Part shown: in pieces, positions 26,100-32,975 of the stretch
Numbering within the stretch: the stretch's first letter is position 1
How the letters are laid out: the number at the start of each line of letters is the position of its first letter
Assembly: GCA_030066775.1 (NCBI GenBank)
Contig: JASJAY010000039.1
Span: 1 to 32,975 of the forward strand
Source of the DNA: Planctomycetota bacterium
GTDB lineage: Bacteria; Planctomycetota; PLA2; JAEUHO01
Reading direction: 5' to 3'
Length of the DNA stretch: 32,975 nucleotides
Program-made: the position numbers and the translations under genes
Notes under the pieces: generated by a model
Seen by the model: the letters and a program-made list of their open reading frames with translations, nothing else
The model's database searches: none
What the model was told of the DNA's origin: nothing

Positions 26100-27175
26100 C
26101 AGAGGCCGCTCCGGATGTGCACGATGTCGCCGTCCTGGACCACGTAGTCCTTCGACTCGAGACGGATGCCGCCCTTGGCCTTCAGGTCACGCATGCTGCC
26201 GGCCTCGAGCAGGTCCTCGTGCGGGAAGACCTCCGCGCGCACGAAGCCCTTGGCGAGGTCGGTGTGGATCTTGCCGGCGGCCGTGACGGCGTCGTCGCCG
26301 GCGTTGATCGTCCAGGCGCGCACCTCGTCGTCGCCGACGGTGAAGAAGGAGCGCAGGCCCACGCCCGCGTAGACCTCGCGTACGAAGCGCTCGGCGGCGG
26401 ACTCCTCGATCCCGAACTCCTCCATGAAGGCGGGTCGGTCTTCCGGGTCCATGGCGGCGAGCTCGGCCTCGAGCCCCGCGTCCATGGCGAACACGCCCTG
26501 CATGGGAATCGGCAGACCCTCGCCCATCCCCGCCGGCGGCTCGTCGGCGCCGTTCCAGAGCACGAGGAACGGCTTGCGCGCGAAGAACTGGAAGCCGCGG
26601 ATGCGCTTGTCCTCGGCGTCGCCGAGCCCGACCTGCGAGAGCGGCGTGCCGGCTTCGAGGCTCGCGAGGCACTTCTCGAGGACGGTCAGCTCCTGCTTGT
26701 CCTGCTCGAACGTGCGCGTCTTCTTCTGCACGCTCTGGCGCAGCTTCTCGGCGCGCGTCTCGGCGATGACGAAGTCGGCGGAGACGAGATCCTCGACGAC
26801 GCGCGTGAGGTCGGCCTTCGGATCGGCGTCCGCGCGCAGGTAGGGATACGCGTCCGAGCGGAACGCGCGCAGGACGAGCACGTAGGCATCCGCGTCGCGC
26901 AGCTTGCTGAGCAGTCGCGTGCGGCGCTCCTTGTCGCCCTCCGTCGTGCCCTCGGGCAGCCCCGGCGGATCCCAGAGCTCGAGGCCCGCCGGCGTGAACT
27001 TCTTCGGGTTGAAGATGTCGCGGCAGGCATCGAGGCGCGGATCGCGGACCTTCACCACCTGCACATGGGTCTCGGTCTGGAGCGCGCCGGGGGTCGTGTC
27101 CACGGGATCGTCGGCCACCGCGTTGAACACGGTGGTCTTTCCGGAGCCGGCGAGTCCGATCAGGGCGATGCGCAT
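26099..27175 (-). CDS. ychF: Divergent YchF-family (Obg-type) nucleotide-binding protein
   Basis: 358 residues. The C-terminal TGS/DUF933 domain is unmistakable: RAWTINAGDDAVTAAGKIHT, DLAKGFVRAEVFPHEDLLEA and RLESKDYVVQDGDIVHIR. The N-terminal P-loop reads IGLAGSGKTTVFNAV, where typical YchF has GxPNVGKST. The G3 segment is WDPPGLPEG and the G4-like position is LWNGADE rather than NMxE. An internal coiled coil (~140-180) matches the YchF helical domain. YchF proteins bind ATP or GTP and associate with ribosomes and stress responses; which nucleotide this variant prefers is unknown. It overlaps cinA by one base and follows tatC by 16 nt. Confidence 0.88.
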   Translation of the reverse strand: MRIALIGLAGSGKTTVFNAVADDPVDTTPGALQTETHVQVVKVRDPRLDACRDIFNPKKFTPAGLELWDPPGLPEGTTEGDKERRTRLLSKLRDADAYVLVLRAFRSDAYPYLRADADPKADLTRVVEDLVSADFVIAETRAEKLRQSVQKKTRTFEQDKQELTVLEKCLASLEAGTPLSQVGLGDAEDKRIRGFQFFARKPFLVLWNGADEPPAGMGEGLPIPMQGVFAMDAGLEAELAAMDPEDRPAFMEEFGIEESAAERFVREVYAGVGLRSFFTVGDDEVRAWTINAGDDAVTAAGKIHTDLAKGFVRAEVFPHEDLLEAGSMRDLKAKGGIRLESKDYVVQDGDIVHIRSGL

Positions 27176-27191
27176 GCCGGAACGATACCGG

Positions 27192-28157
27192 CTAGCCTCC
27201 GGAGCCGGGCGCGCTGCCGGGACCGCTTCCGGGGGTCTCCGGCACGCCTTCCGTGGGCGCCTCCGTGGCCGCCTCGCCGCCGGAGGGGAACGCCTGCGCC
27301 ATGAGGTCGTTGAGCTCCTGGGAGTAGACGATCATCGCGATGAAGACGCCGAGGCCGAGCACGATGGGCCAGGCCTTGTACCAGCGGAAGCGCTCGCCGC
27401 CCTCGCCGACGAACTTGCCGCCCCAGATGCCCATGAAGTAGAGCCCGACGACGGGGATGGCCATCATGATCTGGGTCACGGGGCTCGGGTCGGTGAGGAA
27501 CATGCCGAGCACGACCGAGAGCACGACGGCCCAGCGCCAGCCCTTCTTGAACGTCTCGCGGCGCACGATGTCGACCGCCTGCAGGAAGAGCATGATCAGC
27601 GGCAGCAGGAAGACGAAGCCCATGGCGATCGTCATCCGGATCATGGTCGAGAGGTACTCGTCCGCCTTGTAGGTCGGATCCACGCCGAGGTTCGCGTCGA
27701 AGCCGATCAGGAAGCGCAGGCCGAACGGGATCAGGATCTTGTAGGACGCCACGAGCCCGAGCCCGAAGAGCAGGAGCGAGATCGGGAAGAAGATGCGCAC
27801 GTACTTGCGCTCGTGGGGATAGAGCCCGGCGGCGATGAAGCCCCAGAGCTGCCAGATCACGAGCGGCCCGCAGACGACGAGGCCGACCAGGAAGCAGAGC
27901 TTGAGCGCCTGGAAGAAGCCCTCGCCCGGGCCGGTCCCCATCAGGTTCTTCGGCGGGTCGATGCCGGCAGCGACCTGCGCGACGTGATACGGCCCCTGCG
28001 CGAAGTCCCAGATCTCGACGTGCCAGAAGAAGGCCACGACCATCGAGACGACGATCCCGATGACCGAGATGAACAGGCGCCGGCGGAGCTCATCGAGATG
28101 CTCGCTGAGCGTCATCCGCGGCAGGTCGGCCTCGGGATGGGGCAATTCGCCGGTCAT
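27192..28157 (-). CDS. tatC: Twin-arginine translocase subunit TatC
   Basis: 321 residues from ATG 28157; starts at 28199 and 28115 are alternatives and none has a good ribosome binding site. The conserved opening MTLSEHLDELRRRLFIS is followed by six hydrophobic helices. The usual loop FFQALKLCFLVGLV...PLVIWQLWGFIAAGLYPHERKY is clear, and the second half has SPVTQIMMAIPVVGLYFMGIW. TatC recognises the twin-arginine signal of folded exported proteins. No tatA or tatB is in the window. A Pro/Gly/Ser tail ends the protein. It begins the tatC-ychF-cinA operon. The 243-nt upstream gap holds the terminator of the preceding gene (28347-28374) and a second hairpin (28226-28250). TATCCT lies only 7 nt before the ATG. 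Confidence 0.95.
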   Translation of the reverse strand: MTGELPHPEADLPRMTLSEHLDELRRRLFISVIGIVVSMVVAFFWHVEIWDFAQGPYHVAQVAAGIDPPKNLMGTGPGEGFFQALKLCFLVGLVVCGPLVIWQLWGFIAAGLYPHERKYVRIFFPISLLLFGLGLVASYKILIPFGLRFLIGFDANLGVDPTYKADEYLSTMIRMTIAMGFVFLLPLIMLFLQAVDIVRRETFKKGWRWAVVLSVVLGMFLTDPSPVTQIMMAIPVVGLYFMGIWGGKFVGEGGERFRWYKAWPIVLGLGVFIAMIVYSQELNDLMAQAFPSGGEAATEAPTEGVPETPGSGPGSAPGSGG

Positions 28158-28346
28158 TGGTCGAAGGATAGCGCTGGTCACGCCATTGGCTGCCGCCAAC
28201 CTTGGGTGTGATCAGGGGTTCGTAGGGAGCGCCCCTTGCGGGCGCCCTCCTGTCGTGGGTGCCCTTACGCCGATCTTGGCCATTCGCGGTTCCGCACGAC
28301 TGCCGCCGGCCGCGGATGCGATGGCCCGCTGACCTGGAATTGAGAA

Positions 28347-28374
28347 GGGGCCCGGCGCGTGCGCGCCGGGCCCC
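28347..28374 (-). terminator. Strong terminator hairpin after the coiled-coil gene
   Basis: GGGGCCCGGCGCG (28347-28359) and CGCGCCGGGCCCC (28362-28374) form a perfect 13-bp stem with a TG centre. It lies 27 nt after the stop at 28401, and on the minus strand it is followed by TTCTCAATT. It separates this gene from tatC. Confidence 0.8.
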
Positions 28375-28400
28375 CCGGATTCAGGGTCGTGTTCGCGGAC

Positions 28401-30080
28401 CTAGTAGTTCAGGAACGCGTCGAAGAGGCTCTCGCTGATGACCTCGGCACCGACCTTGCGGGCGTTGTTCTGCATGGCCTCGATGGGCGACTTCGCACCC
28501 ATGTCTTCCTCGTCCGCATCCTCGTCCTCGTCGCCGCCCTCGGCCTTGGCCTGCTCGGCCACGACCCACGCGTTCGGGATCACGATGTAGTCCGTGTCGC
28601 CGTTGATCGCGCTCTGGAGGTTGACGTTGATCGAGGCGAGACGCTGCTTCGCCATCGTCGCGGGCCACTTGGTGATCGGGCCGGCGAAGAAGACGTTGAT
28701 CGTCTCGTTGGGGCTGTAGAAGGGGTTGTGAATGAAGTCGCCCTGGGTGAGCGGGGCGGTCATCGAGACGATGCGGCAGCGAGCGGAGCTGTTGCCCGTC
28801 ACCTTCGTGACCATGACCATGCCCTTGGCGACGCGGTCACCGACGCGATCCAGCGCGCTCACGTTGAAGCGCTGGCCGACGTAGACCTTGTCGTTGAAGC
28901 CCAGGTTGATGATGGCGGTGCGCAGCGTGTTGTTGGCCGCCACGATGTCACCATCGGGATCGTCACGACGCACGATCAGGTCGCGCGTCTGCTTCAGGAT
29001 GCGCAGCGCTTCCTTGCGGGCATCGAGCTCGGAGCTGAGGCGCGCCACGTCCTTGCGACGGCTCTCCTTCTCGGCCGCGAGGGCGTTCTGCGCGGTCTGC
29101 TTCTCGAGGTTCGCGTCCGAGACCTGCTGCTGCAGGTCGCCGATCTGCGAGTCCTTGGCCGTCAGATCCGTGGCGTACTGATCTTCCTGGTCCTTCAGGT
29201 TCTTGTTCAGCTCGGAGATGTTCGTCTCCTTCTGAGCAAGGATGCCGGTCAGGCGCTGGATCTCTGCGACGTCCGCCTGCTTGTTGGCGGCGAACTCTTC
29301 GCGCATGGACTGGGGCACGCCGCGGACGGCGTTGAGGAACTCCTCGACCGTCTGCTCGGGCAGCGCCTTCATGAAGGTGACCTTGATCAGGTCTTCGGCG
29401 TTGGGATCGGTCACCGCGTAGTTGGTGATCGTCTCGGCCCACTCCTTGAAGCCGTCCATGCTGGCGGCCTCGTCGAAGAGCTTGTGCCAGGCGGCGATCG
29501 CCTGATCGTGGTTGTTCTTGGCCGCCTCGTACTCCGCGGCGGCGGCCGAGTCATCCGGATCGTGATCCGGGATGGGCGCGGCCGGGACCTCGAACTGCGA
29601 GATCTCCGCGAGCTTCGACTTGAGCGCGTCGCTCATCGTCGCGTACTTGAAGTCCTTGGCCTCGGCCTTCGGGCTCCCCGTGCGGCGCTCACGCTGGTAC
29701 GTGAGGTACGCCTGCTCGATGAGCTCCTTGAGCGTGCCGTTCGCCTGCGTGTCGCCCACCGCGACCATGCCCTGGTCGTTGAGGTGCGGCGCAAGACGCG
29801 CGACGTCGACGCTGGTTGCCTGGTCGACACCGAGCGCGTCGTTGCCGGCGACGATCTTCTTGAAGCCCACGATGTTGGACACGGTCTTCAGCTCTTCGCC
29901 GCGCGCGTTGGCGATCGCGCGAAGATCTTCGATCTGGCCCTTCTGGTCCTCGATCGTCTTGAGGTTGTCGTCCTTCTGGTCCTGGGCGTTCCACCACATG
30001 TAGATGAACGCCAGGAGCGCAATGAGGACGATGACGAAGGGCCAGTTCACACTGCCCCGCTGTCGGTTGAGAGAACGCAT
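28401..30080 (-). CDS. Membrane-anchored coiled-coil protein with C-terminal BRCT-like domain
   Basis: 559 residues; GGAGG lies 5 nt before ATG 30080. A basic N-terminus (MRSLNRQR) and one helix (~13-30, FVIVLIALLAFIYMWW) make a membrane anchor; positive-inside bias suggests the bulk is periplasmic, not proven. Heptad-rich coiled coils occupy ~35-65 and ~262-370. Residues ~377-450 form a beta-rich segment (GDIVAANNTLRTAIINLG, then VYVGQRFNV). Residues ~461-558 look like a BRCT domain: INVFFAGPI, the helix MAKQRLASI, TDYIVIPN, an acidic insert (~512-527), then ARKVGAEVISESLFDAFL, which closely resembles the end of LigA-type BRCT domains. I know of no named gene for this architecture. It is a single-gene unit with its own promoter, 5' hairpin and terminator. 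Confidence 0.8.
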   Translation of the reverse strand: MRSLNRQRGSVNWPFVIVLIALLAFIYMWWNAQDQKDDNLKTIEDQKGQIEDLRAIANARGEELKTVSNIVGFKKIVAGNDALGVDQATSVDVARLAPHLNDQGMVAVGDTQANGTLKELIEQAYLTYQRERRTGSPKAEAKDFKYATMSDALKSKLAEISQFEVPAAPIPDHDPDDSAAAAEYEAAKNNHDQAIAAWHKLFDEAASMDGFKEWAETITNYAVTDPNAEDLIKVTFMKALPEQTVEEFLNAVRGVPQSMREEFAANKQADVAEIQRLTGILAQKETNISELNKNLKDQEDQYATDLTAKDSQIGDLQQQVSDANLEKQTAQNALAAEKESRRKDVARLSSELDARKEALRILKQTRDLIVRRDDPDGDIVAANNTLRTAIINLGFNDKVYVGQRFNVSALDRVGDRVAKGMVMVTKVTGNSSARCRIVSMTAPLTQGDFIHNPFYSPNETINVFFAGPITKWPATMAKQRLASINVNLQSAINGDTDYIVIPNAWVVAEQAKAEGGDEDEDADEEDMGAKSPIEAMQNNARKVGAEVISESLFDAFLNY

Positions 30081-30127
30081 TCTGCCTCCGAGAACGTCGG
30101 GTCGGGATTACGACGTACGACCAGCCG

Positions 30128-30154
30128 GAACCGTCCGGTACCTCCGGACGGTTC
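30128..30154 (-). promoter_or_regulatory. Leader hairpin of the coiled-coil gene
   Basis: GAACCGTCCGG (30128-30138) and CCGGACGGTTC (30144-30154) form a perfect 11-bp stem with a 5-nt loop. It is predicted to begin about 10 nt into the mRNA, 48 nt before the start codon. Roles as an RNA stabiliser, attenuator or protein operator cannot be separated by eye. Confidence 0.6.
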
Positions 30155-30170
30155 TCCCTCCCAGGGCGAG

Positions 30171-30200
30171 AAGGTAGCACCCGCTCCGACAGACGGTCAA
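30171..30200 (-). promoter_or_regulatory. Predicted promoter of the coiled-coil gene
   Basis: On the minus strand TTGACC (30200-30195) and TACCTT (30176-30171) are 18 nt apart. The start site would be near 30164. Confidence 0.5.
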
Positions 30201-30269
30201 CATCCACGGGACCTGAGTGGGGAATCCACCCTAACGTGCTTTCGGGCAAGGAGGTTGGGGCCCCGCGCC

Positions 30270-30297
30270 TTGACCGAGCCGACGAGAGACCTATCGT
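30270..30297 (+). promoter_or_regulatory. Predicted promoter of coaE-rho
   Basis: TTGACC (30270-30275) and TATCGT (30292-30297) are 16 nt apart on the plus strand. The same TTGACC box is used in the promoters predicted for rpsB and the coiled-coil gene. Confidence 0.5.
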
Positions 30298-30463
30298 GTA
30301 GGCCGACGCGGAGGAGGCCTTCGATGCCGTCGCCGGCCTGGCGACGCGCCGCGGGCGCAGCCGTGAGAGGCGCCCCCCCGCCCCGCTCCACGTCGACTCC
30401 GCGCGCGGTGGCCGGACGTCCCGGCCCCCGACCGCACCGCGGCGGACCGTCTCTTCCCCCCCT

Positions 30464-30470
30464 GGGAGGA
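30464..30470 (+). promoter_or_regulatory. coaE: Ribosome binding site that points to a CTG start for coaE
   Basis: GGGAGGA lies 7 nt before the CTG at 30478. No in-frame ATG, GTG or TTG exists between the upstream stop (TGA 30364-30366) and 30505. Confidence 0.7.
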
Positions 30471-30477
30471 CCATCCC

Positions 30478-31101
30478 CTGGATTCCAAGCGACTCGTTAT
30501 CGGGTTGTTAGGCGGCATCGGTGCCGGCAAGTCGTACGTCGCCCGCCGTCTGGCGGCGCTGACGGGCGGCACCCTCGTCGATGCGGACGCCCTGGCGCAC
30601 CAGGCCCTGGACGCCTGTGCGGCCGACGGACGCCTGACGGAGGCGCTGGGACCGGGGTATGTGACGGCCGAGGGGGGCGCGAATCGGGAGGCCCTGGCCC
30701 AGGAGGTCTTCTCCGACCCGGCACTTCTGGGCCGCCTCGAAGATCTGGTGCACCCGTTGGTCTTTGCGCTGATGGACGACCTGATCCAGAATCACGGCCG
30801 AGGAGACGGGCCGGCGGTCCTCGTGCTGGACGTGCCGCTGCTCATCGAGGTCGGCCTCGACCCCAGGTGCGATGTCCTGTGGTTCGTGGACGTACCGGAA
30901 GCGCTTCGCAAGGAGCGCACGGGCAGACGAGGCCTCTCCTGGGAAGAGACGAAGCTCCGGGAGCAGAGTCAGACCCCGCTCGAGGAGAAGCGCGAGCGGG
31001 CGGACTGGATCATCCGGAACGACGTCGAGGACGCACTGCTGGACCAGCAGATCCGCGAAGCCCTCGACGCAGTGGGAGTTCGAACACCGACGGGGAGTTG
31101 A
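30478..31101 (+). CDS. coaE: Dephospho-CoA kinase, probable CTG start
   Basis: 207 residues from CTG 30478. It phosphorylates dephospho-CoA in the last step of CoA synthesis. The P-loop strand and loop read LVIGLLGGIGAGKS, followed by LVDADALAHQAL (the DAD...H substrate motif), VLDVPLLIEVGLD, the lid region RTGRRGLSWEETKLREQSQ, and ERADWIIRNDV. The first conventional start, TTG 30505, would begin the protein at LGGIGAGKS and delete the first beta-strand of the P-loop fold. The CTG gives the normal N-terminus and has a strong ribosome binding site. An initiator Met is expected despite the CTG. The gene is followed by rho after 66 nt, probably on one transcript. Confidence 0.93.
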   Translation: MDSKRLVIGLLGGIGAGKSYVARRLAALTGGTLVDADALAHQALDACAADGRLTEALGPGYVTAEGGANREALAQEVFSDPALLGRLEDLVHPLVFALMDDLIQNHGRGDGPAVLVLDVPLLIEVGLDPRCDVLWFVDVPEALRKERTGRRGLSWEETKLREQSQTPLEEKRERADWIIRNDVEDALLDQQIREALDAVGVRTPTGS

Positions 31102-31167
31102 GTCGCACCACCTACGGGCGCCTCGGGAATCCGATTCCCCCTCGAACGGTGTCGGGACAAAGCCAGC

Positions 31168-32940
31168 ATGGCAGCGAAGAAGAAAACAGCGAAGACGTCA
31201 GCCAAGAAGGCCGCGAAGAAGAAAGCGGCCAAGAAGAAAGCCGCCAAGAAGAAGGCGGTGAAGAAGAAGGCTGCCAAGAAGAAGGTCGCGAAGAAGAAGG
31301 CGACCAAGAAGAAGGCAGCCAAGAAGAAGGCGACGAAGAAGAAGGCCGCGAAGAAGAAGGCCGCGGCGCGCCGCAAGAAGGTCGAGCCCGAGGAAGCGGA
31401 CGAGGCCCCCGAGCTCGAAGCCGAGCCCGAGGTCGCGGCCGAGACGCCGGCGCTCGTCGAAGCGGCCGTCGGGGCCGAGGCCGAGGCGAGCGAGGACGTG
31501 CCCGCGCCGCGTCGGCGCGCGCGCGTGATTCCGCCGCTGCCCGACGAGGACGAGGAGTACGTCCCGTTCGAGGAAGCGGACGCGCCCGAGGCACCGCGCG
31601 ACGCACCGACGGACGCCTCGCCGCAAGAGCTGCTCGAGGGCGTCCGCGCGGGCGACCTGCACGTCTCCGCGCTCGAGGGCTTGAGCGAGCGCCAGGTGCG
31701 CACGCTCGCCCGCAAGAACGGCGTGCGCACGCGCCGCAACGACTCGCGGGAGTCGATCATCGAGCGACTGGTCAGCGCCAAGGAGCGCACCTCCAGCGCG
31801 GAGGAAGACTCGACGCCGGCGCTGCCGCGCGAGCGCGTCTACACCGAGGGGCTGCTCGAGATGCACCCCGACGGCTACGGCTTCCTGCGCAAGGCGGAAC
31901 GCAGCTACCAGCAGCACCCCACCGACATCTACGTCTCGGCGGGCCTGATCCGGAAGTACCAGCTCAAGCCCGGCCACTGGATCACCGGCTACGCCGAGCG
32001 GCCCAACCCCAAGCAGCCGCAGCTGGCGCTCAAGACGGTGGACCAGGTCAATCACGAGGATCCGGCGCGCCTCGAAGGCATCGTCGCCTTCGAGTCGCTC
32101 ACCGTCGTGTACCCGGACCAGCGCTTCATCCTGGAGACGGGCCAGCAGGATCTCGAGACGCGCGTCATCGACCTGTTCTGCCCGCTGGGCATGGGGCAGC
32201 GCGGGCTGATCGTGGCACCGCCGCGTACCGGCAAGACGGTCCTGTTGACCAAGCTGGCGGACGCGATCGCCATCAACAATCCGAGCGTGGACATCGTCGT
32301 GCTGCTCGTCGACGAGCGGCCGGAAGAGGTCACGAACATGCGCCGGTCGGTGAAGGGCGAGGTCGTCGCCTCGACCTTCGACAAGCCGGCCAGCAACCAC
32401 GTGCGCGTGGCCGAGCTCGTGGTCGAGAAGGTCAAGCGCATGGTCGAGTTCGGCCGCGACGTCGTGCTGTTGCTCGACTCGATCACGCGTATGGGCCGCG
32501 CCTACAACAACCAGACCGGCGGTAGCGGCCGCCTGCTCTCGGGTGGCCTCGATGCGAACGCGCTGACGAAGCCCAAGCGCTTCTTCGGCTCGGCCCGCAA
32601 CGTCGAGGACGGCGGCAGCCTGACCATCGTCGCGACGGCCCTGATCGACACGGGCAGCAAGATGGACGAGGTGATCTTCGAAGAGTTCAAGGGCACGGGC
32701 AACATGGAGATCGTGCTGGACCGCGACATGGCGAACAACCGTGTCTGGCCGGCCATCGACCTGCCTGCTTCGGGCACGCGCAACGAGGATCTCCTGCTGC
32801 ATCCCGACGAGCTGCGTCGCACCACGATGCTGCGCCGTGGCATCACGGGCCAGGATCCGATCACCGTCATGACCGCGCTGCGCAAGCAGCTCCTGAAGTT
32901 CGGCACCAACGGCGAGTTCCTGCTCTCCCTCGGCGGCTAA
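31168..32940 (+). CDS. rho: Transcription termination factor Rho with H1-like lysine-rich tail
   Basis: 590 residues; E. coli Rho has 419. Residues 3-71 are near-perfect AAKKK repeats resembling histone H1 tails; ~73-150 are acidic and Ala/Pro-rich. The conserved protein then follows: the Rho N-terminal helical domain (~151-208), the RNA-binding cold-shock-like domain with GYGFLR (236-241), and the RecA-type ATPase. The ATPase has P-loop GLIVAPPRTGKT (K356), VVLLVDERPEEV, Walker B VVLLLDSITRMGRAYNN, the Q-loop region TGGSGRLLSGGLD and the R-loop KGTGNMEIVLDR. The catalytic core looks fully functional. N-terminal extensions of Rho are known in Actinobacteria and other phyla and can alter RNA binding; an effect here is inferred. 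The ribosome binding site is weak. Confidence 0.97.
   Translation: MAAKKKTAKTSAKKAAKKKAAKKKAAKKKAVKKKAAKKKVAKKKATKKKAAKKKATKKKAAKKKAAARRKKVEPEEADEAPELEAEPEVAAETPALVEAAVGAEAEASEDVPAPRRRARVIPPLPDEDEEYVPFEEADAPEAPRDAPTDASPQELLEGVRAGDLHVSALEGLSERQVRTLARKNGVRTRRNDSRESIIERLVSAKERTSSAEEDSTPALPRERVYTEGLLEMHPDGYGFLRKAERSYQQHPTDIYVSAGLIRKYQLKPGHWITGYAERPNPKQPQLALKTVDQVNHEDPARLEGIVAFESLTVVYPDQRFILETGQQDLETRVIDLFCPLGMGQRGLIVAPPRTGKTVLLTKLADAIAINNPSVDIVVLLVDERPEEVTNMRRSVKGEVVASTFDKPASNHVRVAELVVEKVKRMVEFGRDVVLLLDSITRMGRAYNNQTGGSGRLLSGGLDANALTKPKRFFGSARNVEDGGSLTIVATALIDTGSKMDEVIFEEFKGTGNMEIVLDRDMANNRVWPAIDLPASGTRNEDLLLHPDELRRTTMLRRGITGQDPITVMTALRKQLLKFGTNGEFLLSLGG
31174..31380 (+). repeat. Coding tandem repeat (AAKKK units) in rho
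   Basis: About thirteen imperfect 15-nt units of the form GCC-GCC/ACG-AAG-AAG-AAG encode the Lys/Ala tail. The plus strand is strongly purine-biased here. Unit number could vary between strains through slippage. Confidence 0.75.
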
Positions 32941-32975
32941 TCTGCCGCGTTCGTACCGGGGAAAACTGCGGCGCG

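Larger units (their letters stand above)
30081..30477. other. 397-nt divergent control region between the coiled-coil gene and coaE
   Basis: No gene is seen. It contains a 5' leader hairpin (30128-30154) and promoter (30171-30200) for the minus-strand gene, and a candidate promoter (30270-30297) for coaE-rho. The remaining 30298-30463 is GC-rich leader without a convincing feature. Confidence 0.6.

Noticed and set aside
28120-28175. tatC considered as a leaderless transcript
   Set aside because: TATCCT lies 7 nt before the ATG and no ribosome binding site is seen, but no -35 box fits, so the case is too weak to call.
31174-31380. Tandem repeat considered as a CRISPR array or non-coding satellite
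   Set aside because: Units are 15 nt without spacers and encode the Lys/Ala tail in frame with Rho.
28359-32525. A 1388-codon open frame on the plus strand spanning the coiled-coil gene, coaE and rho
   Set aside because: It runs antisense to one clear gene and out of frame with two others; its Arg/Gly/Ala-rich translation has no family signature. Long open antisense frames are expected at this GC content.

Overview
The window is a chromosomal core region of a high-GC, diderm (outer-membrane, LPS-type) bacterium. The combination of an LpxC-FabZ fusion protein, a Rho factor with a long lysine/alanine tail, a BamA with a proline-rich spacer and the gene order glmU-prs-rplY-pth-rpsF-rpsR-rplI-dnaB fits Planctomycetota best. 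That assignment is an inference from family knowledge; other high-GC diderm phyla are not excluded. I see no prophage, insertion sequence, CRISPR array or plasmid feature.

Layout. (1) 1-6260 is a looser, accessory-like stretch: a secreted BNR/Asp-box repeat protein cut by the window edge (-), a divergent AraC-type regulator (+), an OprB-like carbohydrate porin (+, with a TTG start chosen by a near-perfect ribosome binding site) and the RNA ligase rtcB (+). (2) 6261-24597 is one long minus-strand block read from right to left: a small two-helix membrane protein, glmU, prs, rplY, pth, rpsF, rpsR, rplI; then a 300-base control region, dnaB, bamA, skp/ompH, lpxC-fabZ, lpxA, a Gfo/Idh oxidoreductase; then rpsB, tsf, pyrH, frr and a small methyltransferase whose stop codon abuts that of rtcB. 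(3) A tRNA-Gln(UUG) gene (+) is followed at once by a perfect 12-bp inverted repeat and a REP-like element. (4) 24861-30080 (-) holds tatC-ychF-cinA and, upstream of them, a separate gene for a membrane-anchored coiled-coil protein with a C-terminal BRCT-like domain. (5) 30478-32940 (+) holds coaE, apparently started at a rare CTG codon, and rho.

How the genes work together. The block links translation (uS2, EF-Ts, RRF, bS6, bS18, bL9, bL25, Pth), nucleotide supply (PyrH, Prs), replication (DnaB) and envelope construction. GlmU makes UDP-GlcNAc; LpxA and LpxC use it for lipid A; FabZ supplies acyl chains; Skp and BamA assemble outer-membrane proteins such as the porin. The Gfo/Idh enzyme directly after lpxA may modify UDP-GlcNAc in the manner of GnnA.

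The most interesting items are the BRCT-like membrane protein, the CTG start of coaE, the H1-like tail of Rho, the acidic tails repeated on four ribosomal proteins, and the dnaB control region with an operator-like palindrome and DnaA-box-like repeats.
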